Source of the DNA: Novosphingobium sp.
Lineage (GTDB): Bacteria > Pseudomonadota > Alphaproteobacteria > Sphingomonadales > Sphingomonadaceae
Direction: 5' to 3'
NCBI GenBank assembly: GCA_026400375.1
Contig: JAPLPG010000235.1
Location: forward strand, 1-64,000
Length of the DNA stretch: 64,000 bases
Shown here: one piece after another, positions 9,624 to 18,553 of the stretch
Layout: every line of letters begins with the position of its first letter
Position numbering within the stretch: the stretch's first letter is position 1
Made by a program: the position numbers and the translations under genes
The notes under the pieces: generated by a model
The model's input: only the letters and a program-made list of their open reading frames with translations
The model's database searches: none
What the model was told of the DNA's origin: nothing

Positions 9624-10085
9624 CTAGACTAGGCTGGAAAATATATCGGCCGACCTCAACGCTTGGATCAGCGCATTGATCGCTGCGCGCGCTTCTACAT
9701 CAACAACTGCGCCACCTGCTGGTGAAACCGGTTCTCCTGCGGTTTGCCAACTGTTGCGAAACAGCCGGTTTTTTCCGATCGATTGATCATGAACCCGCCA
9801 GCCATTCTTCGGCGTTACAAAGCGCCATCCCCCCTCGGTCCAGCCAGCCAGCGCATTCACGTGACCGCTGAATTCGCCAACGGGAAGAGAGCCGACAATC
9901 CATGTGTCGCCGTTTGCCGGGGCGGTCGGTGGATCGTTGCGGACGCCAAGAACGCCTTCCCCCAGCACCAGATCCAGCAAGATCAATGCTTCGTTGACGG
10001 TCGCTTCCTTCTGAGACTGCCCGGTGAACAGCATGGGAAAGCCGAGGCGCGGGGTGACGGCCGAATAGTTCAATGGTTCGCTCAT
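9624..10085 (-). CDS. DUF2793 domain protein at the end of the GTA cluster
   Basis: A 153-residue protein with the family pattern TPRLGFPMLFTGQSQKEATVNEAL, followed by a WIVG...GEFSGHVNALAGWTEGGWRFVTPKNGWRV region that resembles a small beta-rich binding module. DUF2793 proteins accompany phage and GTA tail or spike genes in alphaproteobacteria, so an exterior fibre or adhesion role is likely but not shown. ATG 10085 has AGGAG nine bases upstream and lies 26 bases after the gp15-like stop, so it belongs to the same transcript. Confidence 0.75.
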   Translation of the reverse strand: MSEPLNYSAVTPRLGFPMLFTGQSQKEATVNEALILLDLVLGEGVLGVRNDPPTAPANGDTWIVGSLPVGEFSGHVNALAGWTEGGWRFVTPKNGWRVHDQSIGKNRLFRNSWQTAGEPVSPAGGAVVDVEARAAINALIQALRSADIFSSLV

Positions 10086-10111
10086 GCTAATCTCCTGTGA
10101 TTCGATAGGGG

Positions 10112-12316
10112 TCAGACCTGCATGGCAATCACCAGCGGCAACGACTTTGACCGCAAGCCGATCTGCCTGATTGAAAAGTTCGCCACCGGCGGGGAAGAGA
10201 GGGATTGGACGATTGCCGCAGGAACGATCAGTTTCGGTTCTGCCGTTTGCCAGACTTGTGTCGCGTTGCTGTCGGGCCCCAGTGCGACCTCCCAGAGCTC
10301 TGAAGGCTCGGCCAGAGGGGCGTCTACCCCATCAGGCCAGCCCCAGGCACCGCGCGCCCTTCTGGTCCATCGCAAAAGCGCAGAGCCATCGGCTTGCAGC
10401 TTCATCGCGCCGTGCACGGGCGCCAGAGGTCTGGTGGTCAGCCCCGGGTTGATGATCGTACTTGTGGCAGGGACCGTGTCCCCCAGGCCAATTGCGGCGA
10501 TTGCGCTGCCGCCGGTGATCCCGGTCAGTGCACCGGCTTGTGCAGTGCTCGGGCTGATTAGTTGGTCGTCGATCAGGACGAAGGGCTCGCCAACAGTATG
10601 ATCGGCAACTGTGTGCTCCAGGCCGCCCCGGCCACGCAGAAACCGGCTGAGCCGCCAGATCCTGCCGGAAACACGCTCCGCGCGTCCGAACTGGATCAAT
10701 TCCTGGCCGAGGAGGGCAGTATTGGCGCCTTGCATCAATTGCGCCCAGGTGGCGTTGGTCAATGCAAGATCTTCGGCGGCAAGCTTGATGTCGACGCTTG
10801 ACCTTGCGTCAAACAGCAGCGGTGACGCTGCACCGATGGCAGAGAGGCTCTGTCCGATAACAGCGCGCCTGCGGCCAGTCGATCCCGCAGGCGTAAGGCT
10901 GCCGTCCTCGCCTTGCACGTAAAGCGCAGCTCCGGTCCACCCCGCGGTTTCGCCGCTCGCGGCCAGCCTGATTTCGGCGGCATCGCCCGATCCGCTACCA
11001 TCCCAGGGCAGTTCGAAGGCGACCAGACGCGTCGGCACGGGAACCAGATCAAGCAGGGGATTCGCTCGTCCGGGATCTGCTGCCACCGACAGGGGGATGA
11101 CGGCAGGCACCGGAGCCAGGTCAAGCATTACGCCGTCCGCCTGCCATTCCCATTGCTCGATACGCCAGCTGCCCTCGGTCACGGGTGTCCGCACGATGGC
11201 GCCGGGTGAAAAGACCGAACTGATTTCGGTCACGCGATATCGAAGGGAGTCGCGTGCTTCCGTCCGCCTCCGCGCCGCATTGTCTGCAACCTTTGAAGCT
11301 TCGCCGGCGCTCATCGCAATCGGCAGTTCGATGTGCGCGACATCGCCCGGCTCGCTTCGGCCAAGGCTGCGCTGTAGGCCGGGCTGGTAGTCTCGGGCTA
11401 TGTCGTAATAGCGCACCACGCACTGCTGCGACGCGGGCAACGCTTCCCGACGCCTCGCCCAGCCATTCTGGCGCGCATCTTCTGCGCTTTCCCCACCCGC
11501 ACAGGGCGGCGGCAGGGTAGGAAGCTCCGCCCCCGTCGTCCCGCCTGCAAGGCCAAGCATGAGCCTCTCGTTCTCGACCGTGCAGACCAAAGGCGCAATT
11601 TCCCCGATCACCGGCACGATATCGGCAACCGAACCCTGATCGAACGTGAAGCCCGAAAGGGTCACTGCATCAAGATTGGTGGTGCCGATGGTTTCATCGA
11701 CGGCGCTGATGACGCCAGCGAACGAAACGGCGCCGTCATCGGCAATCACTTCGAACGTCAGCGACGGCAACCGGTTGCCGTAATCGGCCAGGGCCAGATC
11801 CTCGAACACGACATAGGCGGTGTTGCGATAAGCAGGGTTCAGCGCCGCGCCCTCGGCCTGCGCAAGCAAGGGGTCAGGTGCCTGGTCGCCGTGACCTGCA
11901 TGGACGCGCATGGTTCCGCCGACTTTCAGATCACCGGCTTCGCCGCGCAGCAGGTTTCCGTCAGCCCATACCCGCCCGATGCCGGTGATCGGCCGACTGG
12001 CCACTGCCACGGCAAAGGATGCCGAATAGCTGTAGTTCGTTACCGAAGGACGCCCCTTGCCACCGGAACGCTCCTGGTGTTCGACAAGCTCCGTCGCCCA
12101 GATAACGCTGCCCGATGCGCGGATCGTGCCGAAGTGCATCGGCATCGGCGATCCGTAGCTGGACGTTTGTACCGACAGCTCCTTGAGCCTTGCGCCCTCG
12201 ATCTTGCGCCGCCCCGTCAGGGCGGAATCGAACTGCTGCCCGATCAATGCTCCCAGCGCCCCGCCAAGGGGACCACCGATTGCCGTACCAACGGCAGAAA
12301 GGATCAATGTTGCCAT
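10112..12316 (-). CDS. GTA gp15-like tail-tip protein (short megatron)
   Basis: A 734-residue protein starting MATLILSAVGTAIGGPLGG, the same kind of glycine-rich hydrophobic N-terminus seen in RcGTA gp15, then a phage-tail fold (SYGSPMPMHFGTIRASGSVIWATE) and, late in the chain, RFLRGRGGLE, which matches the family's C-terminal LRG signature. RcGTA gp15 is about 1,300 residues and contains a TIM-barrel-like domain; that region is not apparent here. It should form the tail tip through which DNA is delivered. ATG 12316 overlaps the peptidase stop by one base (TGATG). Confidence 0.82.
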   Translation of the reverse strand: MATLILSAVGTAIGGPLGGALGALIGQQFDSALTGRRKIEGARLKELSVQTSSYGSPMPMHFGTIRASGSVIWATELVEHQERSGGKGRPSVTNYSYSASFAVAVASRPITGIGRVWADGNLLRGEAGDLKVGGTMRVHAGHGDQAPDPLLAQAEGAALNPAYRNTAYVVFEDLALADYGNRLPSLTFEVIADDGAVSFAGVISAVDETIGTTNLDAVTLSGFTFDQGSVADIVPVIGEIAPLVCTVENERLMLGLAGGTTGAELPTLPPPCAGGESAEDARQNGWARRREALPASQQCVVRYYDIARDYQPGLQRSLGRSEPGDVAHIELPIAMSAGEASKVADNAARRRTEARDSLRYRVTEISSVFSPGAIVRTPVTEGSWRIEQWEWQADGVMLDLAPVPAVIPLSVAADPGRANPLLDLVPVPTRLVAFELPWDGSGSGDAAEIRLAASGETAGWTGAALYVQGEDGSLTPAGSTGRRRAVIGQSLSAIGAASPLLFDARSSVDIKLAAEDLALTNATWAQLMQGANTALLGQELIQFGRAERVSGRIWRLSRFLRGRGGLEHTVADHTVGEPFVLIDDQLISPSTAQAGALTGITGGSAIAAIGLGDTVPATSTIINPGLTTRPLAPVHGAMKLQADGSALLRWTRRARGAWGWPDGVDAPLAEPSELWEVALGPDSNATQVWQTAEPKLIVPAAIVQSLSSPPVANFSIRQIGLRSKSLPLVIAMQV

Positions 12317-12735
12317 CAGGAATTCCAGTCGCGGTTTTCGGTTTGCATCGAGGGATCGAGAAGCCATTGGCGGCTGATCTGCCAAGGCAGTGGATCGGAC
12401 AAAAACGTGACGCGGCGCAGCGAAGCATGGGCATGAACGAACCCGCCGGTGACCCGCACGAGCAGGTGCGGCTGGATGGGATTGACCATGCAGAGCACGA
12501 TCTGTCCGCCGTCCTTGGTGCAGACCAGATCGTTGTCGCAAGCATAGCTCAGGAAGCGCGATACGCTCGCGTTTCGCAGCGTATAGTCGCCGGGCACGAT
12601 CGGTTGCCTACCGATCCTGCGCAGGACTTCCGCGACCACGCCAACGCAATCCAGTCCCGTCCGGGGGTCGCGACCGTGCAGCCTGAACGGCACTCCGACA
12701 AGCTCGCGCGCTGCGCTTTCCAGCGCGGCGGTCAC
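12316..12735 (-). CDS. GTA gp14-like NlpC/P60 peptidase
   Basis: A 139-residue tail-associated cell-wall peptidase. The catalytic cysteine is C30 in GLDCVG and the catalytic histidine lies in FVHAHASLRRV (about residue 98-100). In RcGTA this peptidase sits at the tail tip and opens the recipient peptidoglycan. The start is GTG 12735, overlapping the gp13-like stop as GTGA; no ATG is available, and the overlap supports this start. Confidence 0.88.
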   Translation of the reverse strand: MTAALESAARELVGVPFRLHGRDPRTGLDCVGVVAEVLRRIGRQPIVPGDYTLRNASVSRFLSYACDNDLVCTKDGGQIVLCMVNPIQPHLLVRVTGGFVHAHASLRRVTFLSDPLPWQISRQWLLDPSMQTENRDWNS

Positions 12736-13550
12736 CTTTGTGCGGCCGGATAGCGTGTCAGCAGGTCGTTCCCCGGCATGAACGGTTCGCCCTGGAAGTT
12801 GATCGCATTGTCAAAGCGTTGCGCGCATGTCGCCAAAGTGTGATCGCAACCTTCCTTCAACACCACGCGCATACCGATCTGGTTACCGGCCGAAAGCGGG
12901 CGTTCCAGCACCAGCCAATCCTCATGCGTTGCCCTGATGCGCAGGGATGTGCCGGCATCGGGTCCTTCCACGGGGCGTATCCAGCCAAAGCAGAAGTCGC
13001 CTGTTGTCACACCAGCGGCATGCACCCACAGCCGCTCGTTGGCGAACCCGATCAGGGCAGCTTCGTGCGTGAATTTGGCGATCGACAGCGTGCAGCCTTC
13101 GCCGCAGAACTCGGCCCTGCAGGTGGGCGATGTCCGGGGCACGATCTCGTGCGCCAGGCGCCGCTTGAGCGAGGCCAGTTCGGCCGAGAACTGCGATCCT
13201 TCGCACCCGACGGACCCGATGGTTCCAGCAAACAGGCTCTCGGCCTCGAGCGATTCCCAGTCGACGAGTCCCATCGTGATGCTCGCACCATCGAAGCGGC
13301 CGGCAATGAGATCGCGTTCGCTTATGGCATCATGGCTGAGCGCGCCGGAAATCTCGGCCGTATCCAGCTCGAGCGTGGCGGACTTGCGCATCGCCGATGG
13401 AACCATGCCAGGCGCTGTCCTGTGGCGCAGCCCGGCAAAGACGATGTCCCGGTCGTGGCTTGTAAAACCCAGTGAGACCCCATCGCGCCGCTCGATGCGC
13501 CACCAGGTTGCCACCGTCTCCAGTGGCTGGCTGAACCAGGTCCTGCTCAT
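12732..13550 (-). CDS. GTA gp13-like hub protein, DUF2163/BR0599
   Basis: A 272-residue baseplate hub homologue. The N-terminal half is DUF2163 (TWWRIERRDGVSLGFTSHDRD), the C-terminal part BR0599-like (GCDHTLATCAQRFDNAINF). Cysteines cluster in SPTCRAEFCGEGC and EGCDHTLATC. The hub in the published RcGTA particle structure is, as I recall, reported to hold an iron-sulfur cluster, and these cysteines would be the candidates here; that is from memory and should be confirmed. It overlaps both neighbours by four bases. Confidence 0.85.
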   Translation of the reverse strand: MSRTWFSQPLETVATWWRIERRDGVSLGFTSHDRDIVFAGLRHRTAPGMVPSAMRKSATLELDTAEISGALSHDAISERDLIAGRFDGASITMGLVDWESLEAESLFAGTIGSVGCEGSQFSAELASLKRRLAHEIVPRTSPTCRAEFCGEGCTLSIAKFTHEAALIGFANERLWVHAAGVTTGDFCFGWIRPVEGPDAGTSLRIRATHEDWLVLERPLSAGNQIGMRVVLKEGCDHTLATCAQRFDNAINFQGEPFMPGNDLLTRYPAAQR

Positions 13551-15886
13551 GCGTCTTCTCTCAGCTCGACCAGCGGTACGCTCGGGGCTTCGCCAGCGGC
13601 GAATTCGGCACCCGAAATGTCGATGCTGTCTTCGGCAAAGCGCACGGGCACATCGAACAGGAAGCCTGCCTTGACCAGGCTTCCCGCAGGAGGGGCCACG
13701 GCAAAGGCGATTATCCCGCGTGGCTCGATCGTGAAATCGCCTGTCTCGACGCCGTTCACGCTCACCCGCAGGGTTTCCGGCCTTGGACGGGTTATCCTGC
13801 GCCGCTGCGCATCGGCGCTGTCGCCATAGTGCTTCACCAATGCAAAGCGCGATGTCGCACCGTCACCTGTGCCAAGCACCTGATCGCCAGGCGTGGGGTC
13901 GCCGATCATCCCGTTGGAACTGAAGTCCGAAGGATCGCGCAACCGGAATCCGCGCGCCTGCCCCCGGCGTGCCCGGAAGAAGCCGATCAGTTCTCCCAGT
14001 TCGGCATCGGATCGAACGCCCGGGCCCACGTCAAAGCGCATCCGCGCATCCGACCACAGGCTGTTGCGCCGCTCGAACCCCGATGCCGTTATCGTCACGT
14101 TGGTCGAAAACTCCGGCGTCACCGAAGCATCGCGTCCCAGTGCCAGCGGAAACAGGACATCGTCAAAGGATTGCATGATCTCGTCTCCACTTGCTTCGGG
14201 AAGCCGGGTAAATCCGTCGCGCGAAACTTGCGGCAGCGCCCAGATGAATGTCTCGGCCACGCCCAGGGCCAAGGCTTCATCGGCCGCAGCGTCGATCCGC
14301 CCCCACTCGGCCGCCGCGTCTTCAGGCAGCAGAACGAAACCCGAAAGGTAGTGCTGGCGCTCGCGCGGATAGTTGAGCCGCGCCTCGGCGATCGCCCGCG
14401 CTTGCGATCGCAGCGCGTCCTTGCCTGCGGTCACCCAATCGTAATCTTCCAGTTGCAGCGTATCGAAAGCCGGTGATGCCCAGCCGACTGGCAAATTCGC
14501 GCGCAAGGCCTCGGGCGTGACCGGATCCAGCACGGTCGGCAGGAACGCCAGCAACAGGGTCTCCGCGCCCGCCGCGCCCGCCGCCGACTTTACCGCAGCA
14601 GCCAGATCGGCGGTCGATTGCGCCAGCAGGGCCCCGGCCTGATTCAGCAGTGCCTTCTGCGCCGCGTTCAGGCTCGCGCCCAGATCGGGAATGCTAACCG
14701 GATTGCCGCCAAACGCTGCCTTGGCGGCGGCGTCATAGATACAGATGCGGCGGTCCGGCATCACCCACCACCATGGCTCCCCTACCTGATGTCGTACCGG
14801 AAGGCCTGCATCCTGCAGCAGCGCCACCAGCGCGATGCCTACCTTGCGTACCCACGTCATCGCCTGCGCGTTGGCGGGCGAAAGCAGTGCCGAAGGCGGG
14901 ACCCATCCGGTCCGTGCAGGATCACCGTTCTGCGCGCGCTGTTGCCAGTCCGGCGGGCAGTTCTGCGCCAGCAATTCGTAGGATTGCGATGCGATCACCG
15001 TGTGGCCCATGGCCGCCGCACCTGCCAGAAAGGCCTGGTGCCACCGCCTTGCCGCAGCGTTCATCGCCGGAAGCGATGGGTCCACCACAAAACCGCCGCC
15101 GCCATCGGGCACCATCGCATGGAAGTGGCTCATCCCGATGTAGTGGTTGATGCTCCCGCGATAGCCCAGACCACGGATCTGGCGCAGCACGCGCGCCGGG
15201 GTCAGGTTGTAGGCATCATCATACCCGGTGCACATTGAAAGCCCATGCGGCGGCACCATGACATCGCCGATGGCCAGCATCGGCTTGTGCCCCTCGCAGG
15301 ACATGCCGGTCAGCTCGACCCACCCCTCCACCGACGTGGCAAACGGCGCAACGCTTCCCCCGCCGTATCCCGGCGCCACAAGGGAGATGAACAGCCGGTC
15401 GATATCGGCCGGATGCACCGGATCAGCCTCGGATGGCAGCAGGAACCCGCCGTCCAATTCGGAAAACCTCAGCGTGACCTGTGCGTCTGTCGGCGTGCCC
15501 GCGGCATAATTCCACAGCCGCACGTACCAGGCCCGTGCGTTGCCCGCCGCATCGCGCCCTTCGATGGTCAGGGTCGGCCCGTTCACGGCATCCAGCGGCA
15601 GGACGCCTGCCGAACGCCAGCGAAACGACAGCGTCAGACGCGAATAATCCCGCTTCGTGTCATAGGACAGCAGCGGATGATCCCACTTGTCCTCGGATTC
15701 CCAGATCAGTCCGATCAGGTCGTCAGCCTTGCGGAACACGGCGTCGACGCGCAGCGCATCGGGCGCGGTCGTTACGACCGAAGCCATCGCCGGTCGTGGA
15801 AAGTTCACGGTCCAGAAGCGCGGGTCGAAGCGCTGGATCGTCTCGGTCTGCTGCACCGTGCGGCGCTTGGCCAGCCAGTATGTCAT
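13547..15886 (-). CDS. GTA gp12-like distal-tail protein with long N-terminal sheath/TIM-like extension
   Basis: A 779-residue protein. The last 210 or so residues (from FDDVLFPLALGRDASVTPEFST) are DUF2460, the whole of RcGTA gp12. The first 560 residues have no counterpart in RcGTA gp12: they start MTYWLAKRRTVQQTETIQRFDPRFWTVNFPRP-like, contain a beta-sandwich-like part (SFRWRSAGVLPLDAVNGPTLTIEG) and a stretch suggesting a TIM barrel (RGSINHYIGMSHFHAMVPDG). Non-contractile tail-sheath proteins of some phages have this make-up. ATG 15886 follows GGGGA. The fusion is in frame with no sign of error. Confidence 0.8.
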   Translation of the reverse strand: MTYWLAKRRTVQQTETIQRFDPRFWTVNFPRPAMASVVTTAPDALRVDAVFRKADDLIGLIWESEDKWDHPLLSYDTKRDYSRLTLSFRWRSAGVLPLDAVNGPTLTIEGRDAAGNARAWYVRLWNYAAGTPTDAQVTLRFSELDGGFLLPSEADPVHPADIDRLFISLVAPGYGGGSVAPFATSVEGWVELTGMSCEGHKPMLAIGDVMVPPHGLSMCTGYDDAYNLTPARVLRQIRGLGYRGSINHYIGMSHFHAMVPDGGGGFVVDPSLPAMNAAARRWHQAFLAGAAAMGHTVIASQSYELLAQNCPPDWQQRAQNGDPARTGWVPPSALLSPANAQAMTWVRKVGIALVALLQDAGLPVRHQVGEPWWWVMPDRRICIYDAAAKAAFGGNPVSIPDLGASLNAAQKALLNQAGALLAQSTADLAAAVKSAAGAAGAETLLLAFLPTVLDPVTPEALRANLPVGWASPAFDTLQLEDYDWVTAGKDALRSQARAIAEARLNYPRERQHYLSGFVLLPEDAAAEWGRIDAAADEALALGVAETFIWALPQVSRDGFTRLPEASGDEIMQSFDDVLFPLALGRDASVTPEFSTNVTITASGFERRNSLWSDARMRFDVGPGVRSDAELGELIGFFRARRGQARGFRLRDPSDFSSNGMIGDPTPGDQVLGTGDGATSRFALVKHYGDSADAQRRRITRPRPETLRVSVNGVETGDFTIEPRGIIAFAVAPPAGSLVKAGFLFDVPVRFAEDSIDISGAEFAAGEAPSVPLVELREDA

Positions 15887-15902
15887 GCCATTTCCCCAGC
15901 TG

Positions 15903-16481
15903 TCAGAAGTCGCTCAGCGCCCGCCGCACGGCCTGCGCCACTTGCTTGCCCGATCGCCGCAAGCTCTCGGGCTGGTTGCTTCCCTGTGGGCTGACGATGC
16001 GGATAGAGACGTTCACGTCGCGTCCCTTGCCGCCGCCCAGCGAAGGCTCCACCCGTCCCGCCGAAGTCGGCACGAACAGTTCCGGCCCGCGCTCGCCCAC
16101 CAGATAGCCGCGCCCCGGCGCCACCGGACCGCCCGTCGCGCGCCCCGGCAGACCGAAGATCGAACCGACCAGTCCTGAAAGCAGCCCGCCGATCCCGGAC
16201 GTCTGCCCCGCGCCGCCGCCGCCAAGCGATCCGATCCCGGCGCTCACCGCTTGCGCGGCAATGTCGCCCATCACGTTCAGGGCAACCCGCCGCAGATCCT
16301 CGAAGCCCAGTGATCCGCGCCGGATGGCGCCCAGCAGCCCACGCTCCAGCGTGTCTCCGGCGCGCCCGAACCCGTCCACCAGGATCGAATCAAAGCTTCC
16401 CCGCATCTGCGCCACGTCGGCGGTAAAGCCCGAAGTGTTCGCGCGCACATCGATCATCAGCGTGTCGAGTTCATCCACCAC
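15903..16481 (-). CDS. GTA gp11-like short tape measure protein
   Basis: A 192-residue protein with an N-terminal helical part (DELDTLMIDVRANTSGFTADV) and a glycine-rich hydrophobic middle (residues about 85-110), ending LVGERGPELFVPTSAGRVEP, the typical end of phage tape-measure proteins. Tape measures set tail length; the short size fits the short GTA tail. It starts at GTG 16481 inside the chaperone gene end (11-base overlap). Phage tape measures are usually far longer, so this favours a GTA. Confidence 0.87.
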   Translation of the reverse strand: MVDELDTLMIDVRANTSGFTADVAQMRGSFDSILVDGFGRAGDTLERGLLGAIRRGSLGFEDLRRVALNVMGDIAAQAVSAGIGSLGGGGAGQTSGIGGLLSGLVGSIFGLPGRATGGPVAPGRGYLVGERGPELFVPTSAGRVEPSLGGGKGRDVNVSIRIVSPQGSNQPESLRRSGKQVAQAVRRALSDF

Positions 16482-16668
16482 GGTCTTGCTCCATCAGTCT
16501 GTCGATCATGCCGCGATCCACCGTTTCGCCGTCGGGCATGCGCAAGGCGGCCAGGATCGTGGCCAGTTCCTCGGGCGTGGCATTCCAGAACGTGTCCCCG
16601 CTCCAGCCCAGCAACAACGCCGCCTGGCCCGAAAGCCGGGCCGCAGCCGCCCCGAAGCGCCCGCTCAC
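16471..16668 (-). CDS. GTA tail assembly chaperone (gp10.1-like)
   Basis: A 65-residue protein, VSGRFGAAAARLSGQAALLLG then WSGDTFWNATPEELATILAAL, the pattern of the small phage tail assembly chaperone family found between gp10 and the tape measure in RcGTA. The start is GTG 16668, overlapping the upstream stop as GTGA; longer versions would read back into the gp10-like gene in a second frame. Confidence 0.8.
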   Translation of the reverse strand: MSGRFGAAAARLSGQAALLLGWSGDTFWNATPEELATILAALRMPDGETVDRGMIDRLMEQDRGG

Positions 16669-16979
16669 CCGCTGCCCTTCAGCACCTGTACGATCAGCGC
16701 GCGCAGCACCGGCGTGCATGCGGCCAGCCCCTCGCGCATCACCGCCTCGGCAAAGGTGTCGCGCTCCAGTCCGGCTCGGTCACGCAGGCAATGCCAGAAC
16801 AGCGCCACCATCTCGCCCAGCCGCAACTGTCCGGCGCTTGCGCGCTCCACCAGTGCAAACAATGGCCCCAGCTCCTCCTCGGCGGCCACCAGCGCGCCGA
16901 ACGTCGGGCGCATCACCAGCGGCTGCCCGCCGATCAGCAGCACCGCTTCCCCGCGGAACGGGTTCGCATCCTGCACCAT
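16665..16979 (-). CDS. GTA gp10-like protein
   Basis: A 104-residue protein (MVQDANPFRGEAVLLIGG, then PTFGALVAAEEELGPLFALVER). It fits the GTA-gp10 family, a small protein encoded just after the major tail protein and thought to help tail assembly. ATG 16979 overlaps the major tail protein stop by one base. The reading frame continues upstream for 87 codons but that part is antisense-type noise in the tail protein gene. Confidence 0.8.
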   Translation of the reverse strand: MVQDANPFRGEAVLLIGGQPLVMRPTFGALVAAEEELGPLFALVERASAGQLRLGEMVALFWHCLRDRAGLERDTFAEAVMREGLAACTPVLRALIVQVLKGSG

Positions 16980-17386
16980 CAAACCTGCGCCACCAGGCCG
17001 GAGCTTTCGAGCGTCATGGTGTAGTTGCGCTCGCCATTGAAATCGCCGGAATAGTCCAATCGCTGGACCAGGAACTTGCCCCGCATCTTCTCGCCGCCCT
17101 CGAACGAAAGCTCGTAATCGGCAATCGTCCCGGCCAAGGCGTTGCCGCGCACCTGGCCCTCGGCCGCGCTGCCCAGGAATATGCCCGCGGCGCTGACTGT
17201 CACTGATCGCGTGCCCGCGCCGCTCAGCAGTTCGCGCCAACCGCCCGAATCCTTGCTGGTGATCACCACCGCCTCGCCATTGATTGACATCTGCGTGGTG
17301 CGCAGGCCGGCCACGGTGTTGTAGCTCGGTGTTGCCGCGCCATCGCTGATCTTCAGCAAGAATGCGCTTCCCTTCTGGGCTGCCAT
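16979..17386 (-). CDS. GTA major tail tube protein (gp9-like, TP901-1 family)
   Basis: A 135-residue protein (AAQKGSAFLLKISDGAA, RTTQMSINGEAVVITSKDSGGWRELL) that matches the phage major tail protein TP901-1 family, the repeating ring of the tail tube. ATG 17386 has a strong AAGGAG eight bases upstream, the best ribosome site in the cluster, as expected for a protein needed in many copies. Confidence 0.9.
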   Translation of the reverse strand: MAAQKGSAFLLKISDGAATPSYNTVAGLRTTQMSINGEAVVITSKDSGGWRELLSGAGTRSVTVSAAGIFLGSAAEGQVRGNALAGTIADYELSFEGGEKMRGKFLVQRLDYSGDFNGERNYTMTLESSGLVAQV

Positions 17387-17414
17387 GTCAGTTCTCCTTT
17401 GAAAGAATGGGGTT

Positions 17415-17810
17415 TCAGGCGGCCATCACGCGCGCCCGGTATTCCAGCACCACCACGCGCAGCGCCTCGCCGCGCTGCTCGGCCCGCGCCCGCAGCAGGC
17501 TCAGGCTGGCGATCCGGAATCCGGCGGCAGACTGGTCGGCAGGCAGGCTCTCGGCGCGTGCCTCGATGGCCGAAACCAGCGCCGCGCCGCCCAGCGGATC
17601 GTCGCTGCGGAAATTGAGTTCCAGCGCCACGCGGATCTCGCGCCCGGCCAGCGTCTTGGTGCCCCAATTGGTGCTCGCGCTGGTCGTCAGTGCCAGCCAG
17701 GGCAGGGCCGTGCGCAAGGGCGCTTCCTCGACCACCGCGTTCAATGCGGCAGACAGGGCCGGATCGCTCGCCAGCCAGTCGATCAGCACAGCGCGAAAGG
17801 GGATTTCCAT
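17415..17810 (-). CDS. GTA tail terminator (gp8-like, DUF3168)
   Basis: A 131-residue protein, MEIPFRAVLIDWLASDPALS with the NWGTKTLAGREIRVALEL motif, typical of DUF3168. In RcGTA this protein caps the head-proximal end of the tail tube. ATG 17810 lies four bases after the stop of the 52-residue gene. Confidence 0.85.
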   Translation of the reverse strand: MEIPFRAVLIDWLASDPALSAALNAVVEEAPLRTALPWLALTTSASTNWGTKTLAGREIRVALELNFRSDDPLGGAALVSAIEARAESLPADQSAAGFRIASLSLLRARAEQRGEALRVVVLEYRARVMAA

Positions 17811-17814
17811 CAGA

Positions 17815-17973
17815 TCAATCCTCTCCAAACAGCGGCCACAGCAGCCGGGCCTTGCGCCACCGTCGCGCATCGCGCCGCCGCGCCATCGTCACCGCGCGCG
17901 CCTTGGCCAGCGCCTCGGCCTTTTCGACCAGTCGCTGCACCAGCGGACCGATCTGCGTCGATGCCTCGATCAT
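17815..17973 (-). CDS. Unknown 52-residue basic protein in the GTA gp7 slot
   Basis: A small gene coupled to the adaptor by an ATGA overlap (ATG 17973) and ending four bases before DUF3168. The product (MIEASTQIGPLVQRLVEKAE, then ARAVTMARRRDARRWRKAR and WPLFGED) is helical and strongly basic in its second half. RcGTA has a roughly 110-residue head-closure protein here (gp7); no such protein is found in this cluster. It may do the same job in reduced form, or bind DNA at the connector. Unrecognised otherwise. Confidence 0.6.
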   Translation of the reverse strand: MIEASTQIGPLVQRLVEKAEALAKARAVTMARRRDARRWRKARLLWPLFGED

Positions 17974-18521
17974 GCGATGCGCATCCGCCGCCACGGCCGC
18001 CACAGCGCTGCCACCGCAGCAGGCGGCAAGGTTTCCGATTTCTTCTCGTCATCGCGCGCGCGGTGCTGATGCGCGGCAAGCCGGATCACGCCATGGCGGA
18101 TCCCCTCGGGCAGGGCTGCCCAGCTGTCGGCAAGCCCGGCGGCATACGTCACCACCACGCGGCGCTGGTCGATCGGGCGGGTCAGGCGAACCAGCCCGCG
18201 CCCCTCGGCATCGATGTCGAATTCATAACTGCTCGAATTCAGCACGGTGCGTGCGCCAGACGTGTCGAGCGCCGCCAGGGCGGTGATCGACCGCACGGGC
18301 AGGGCAGAAAGCGCCTGCCACTCGCCACTTGCGGCCAGCACGTCCTCGCAGCCCGATTGCAGCGGCATCGCGCCGGTAAAGCCCTCGCACAGGTCGATCG
18401 CGCTTCGCAGCAGCGTCAGCAGTTCGGCATCGTCGGTCGACCGGCTGATTCCCAGCCAGGCCTTGAGTTCGCTCAGCGCCGCCGAAGCCAGCGCTGGCGG
18501 TGCAACAATTGCCCGCATCAT
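17970..18521 (-). CDS. GTA head-tail adaptor (gp6-like)
   Basis: A 183-residue protein (PALASAALSELKAWLGISR, LRSAIDLCEGFTGAMPLQ, RQLVxTYAAGL-type C-terminal half) resembling the phage phiE125 gp8/HK97 gp6-like connector family that joins portal to tail. Two consecutive ATG codons (18521, 18518) follow GGAG; the first is taken. It lies 116 bases after the capsid stop, the longest gap in the head operon, and the gap contains a hairpin. Confidence 0.83.
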   Translation of the reverse strand: MMRAIVAPPALASAALSELKAWLGISRSTDDAELLTLLRSAIDLCEGFTGAMPLQSGCEDVLAASGEWQALSALPVRSITALAALDTSGARTVLNSSSYEFDIDAEGRGLVRLTRPIDQRRVVVTYAAGLADSWAALPEGIRHGVIRLAAHQHRARDDEKKSETLPPAAVAALWRPWRRMRIA

Positions 18522-18553
18522 GGCAATCTCCGGTCATCAGGAAGGGAAAGGGG

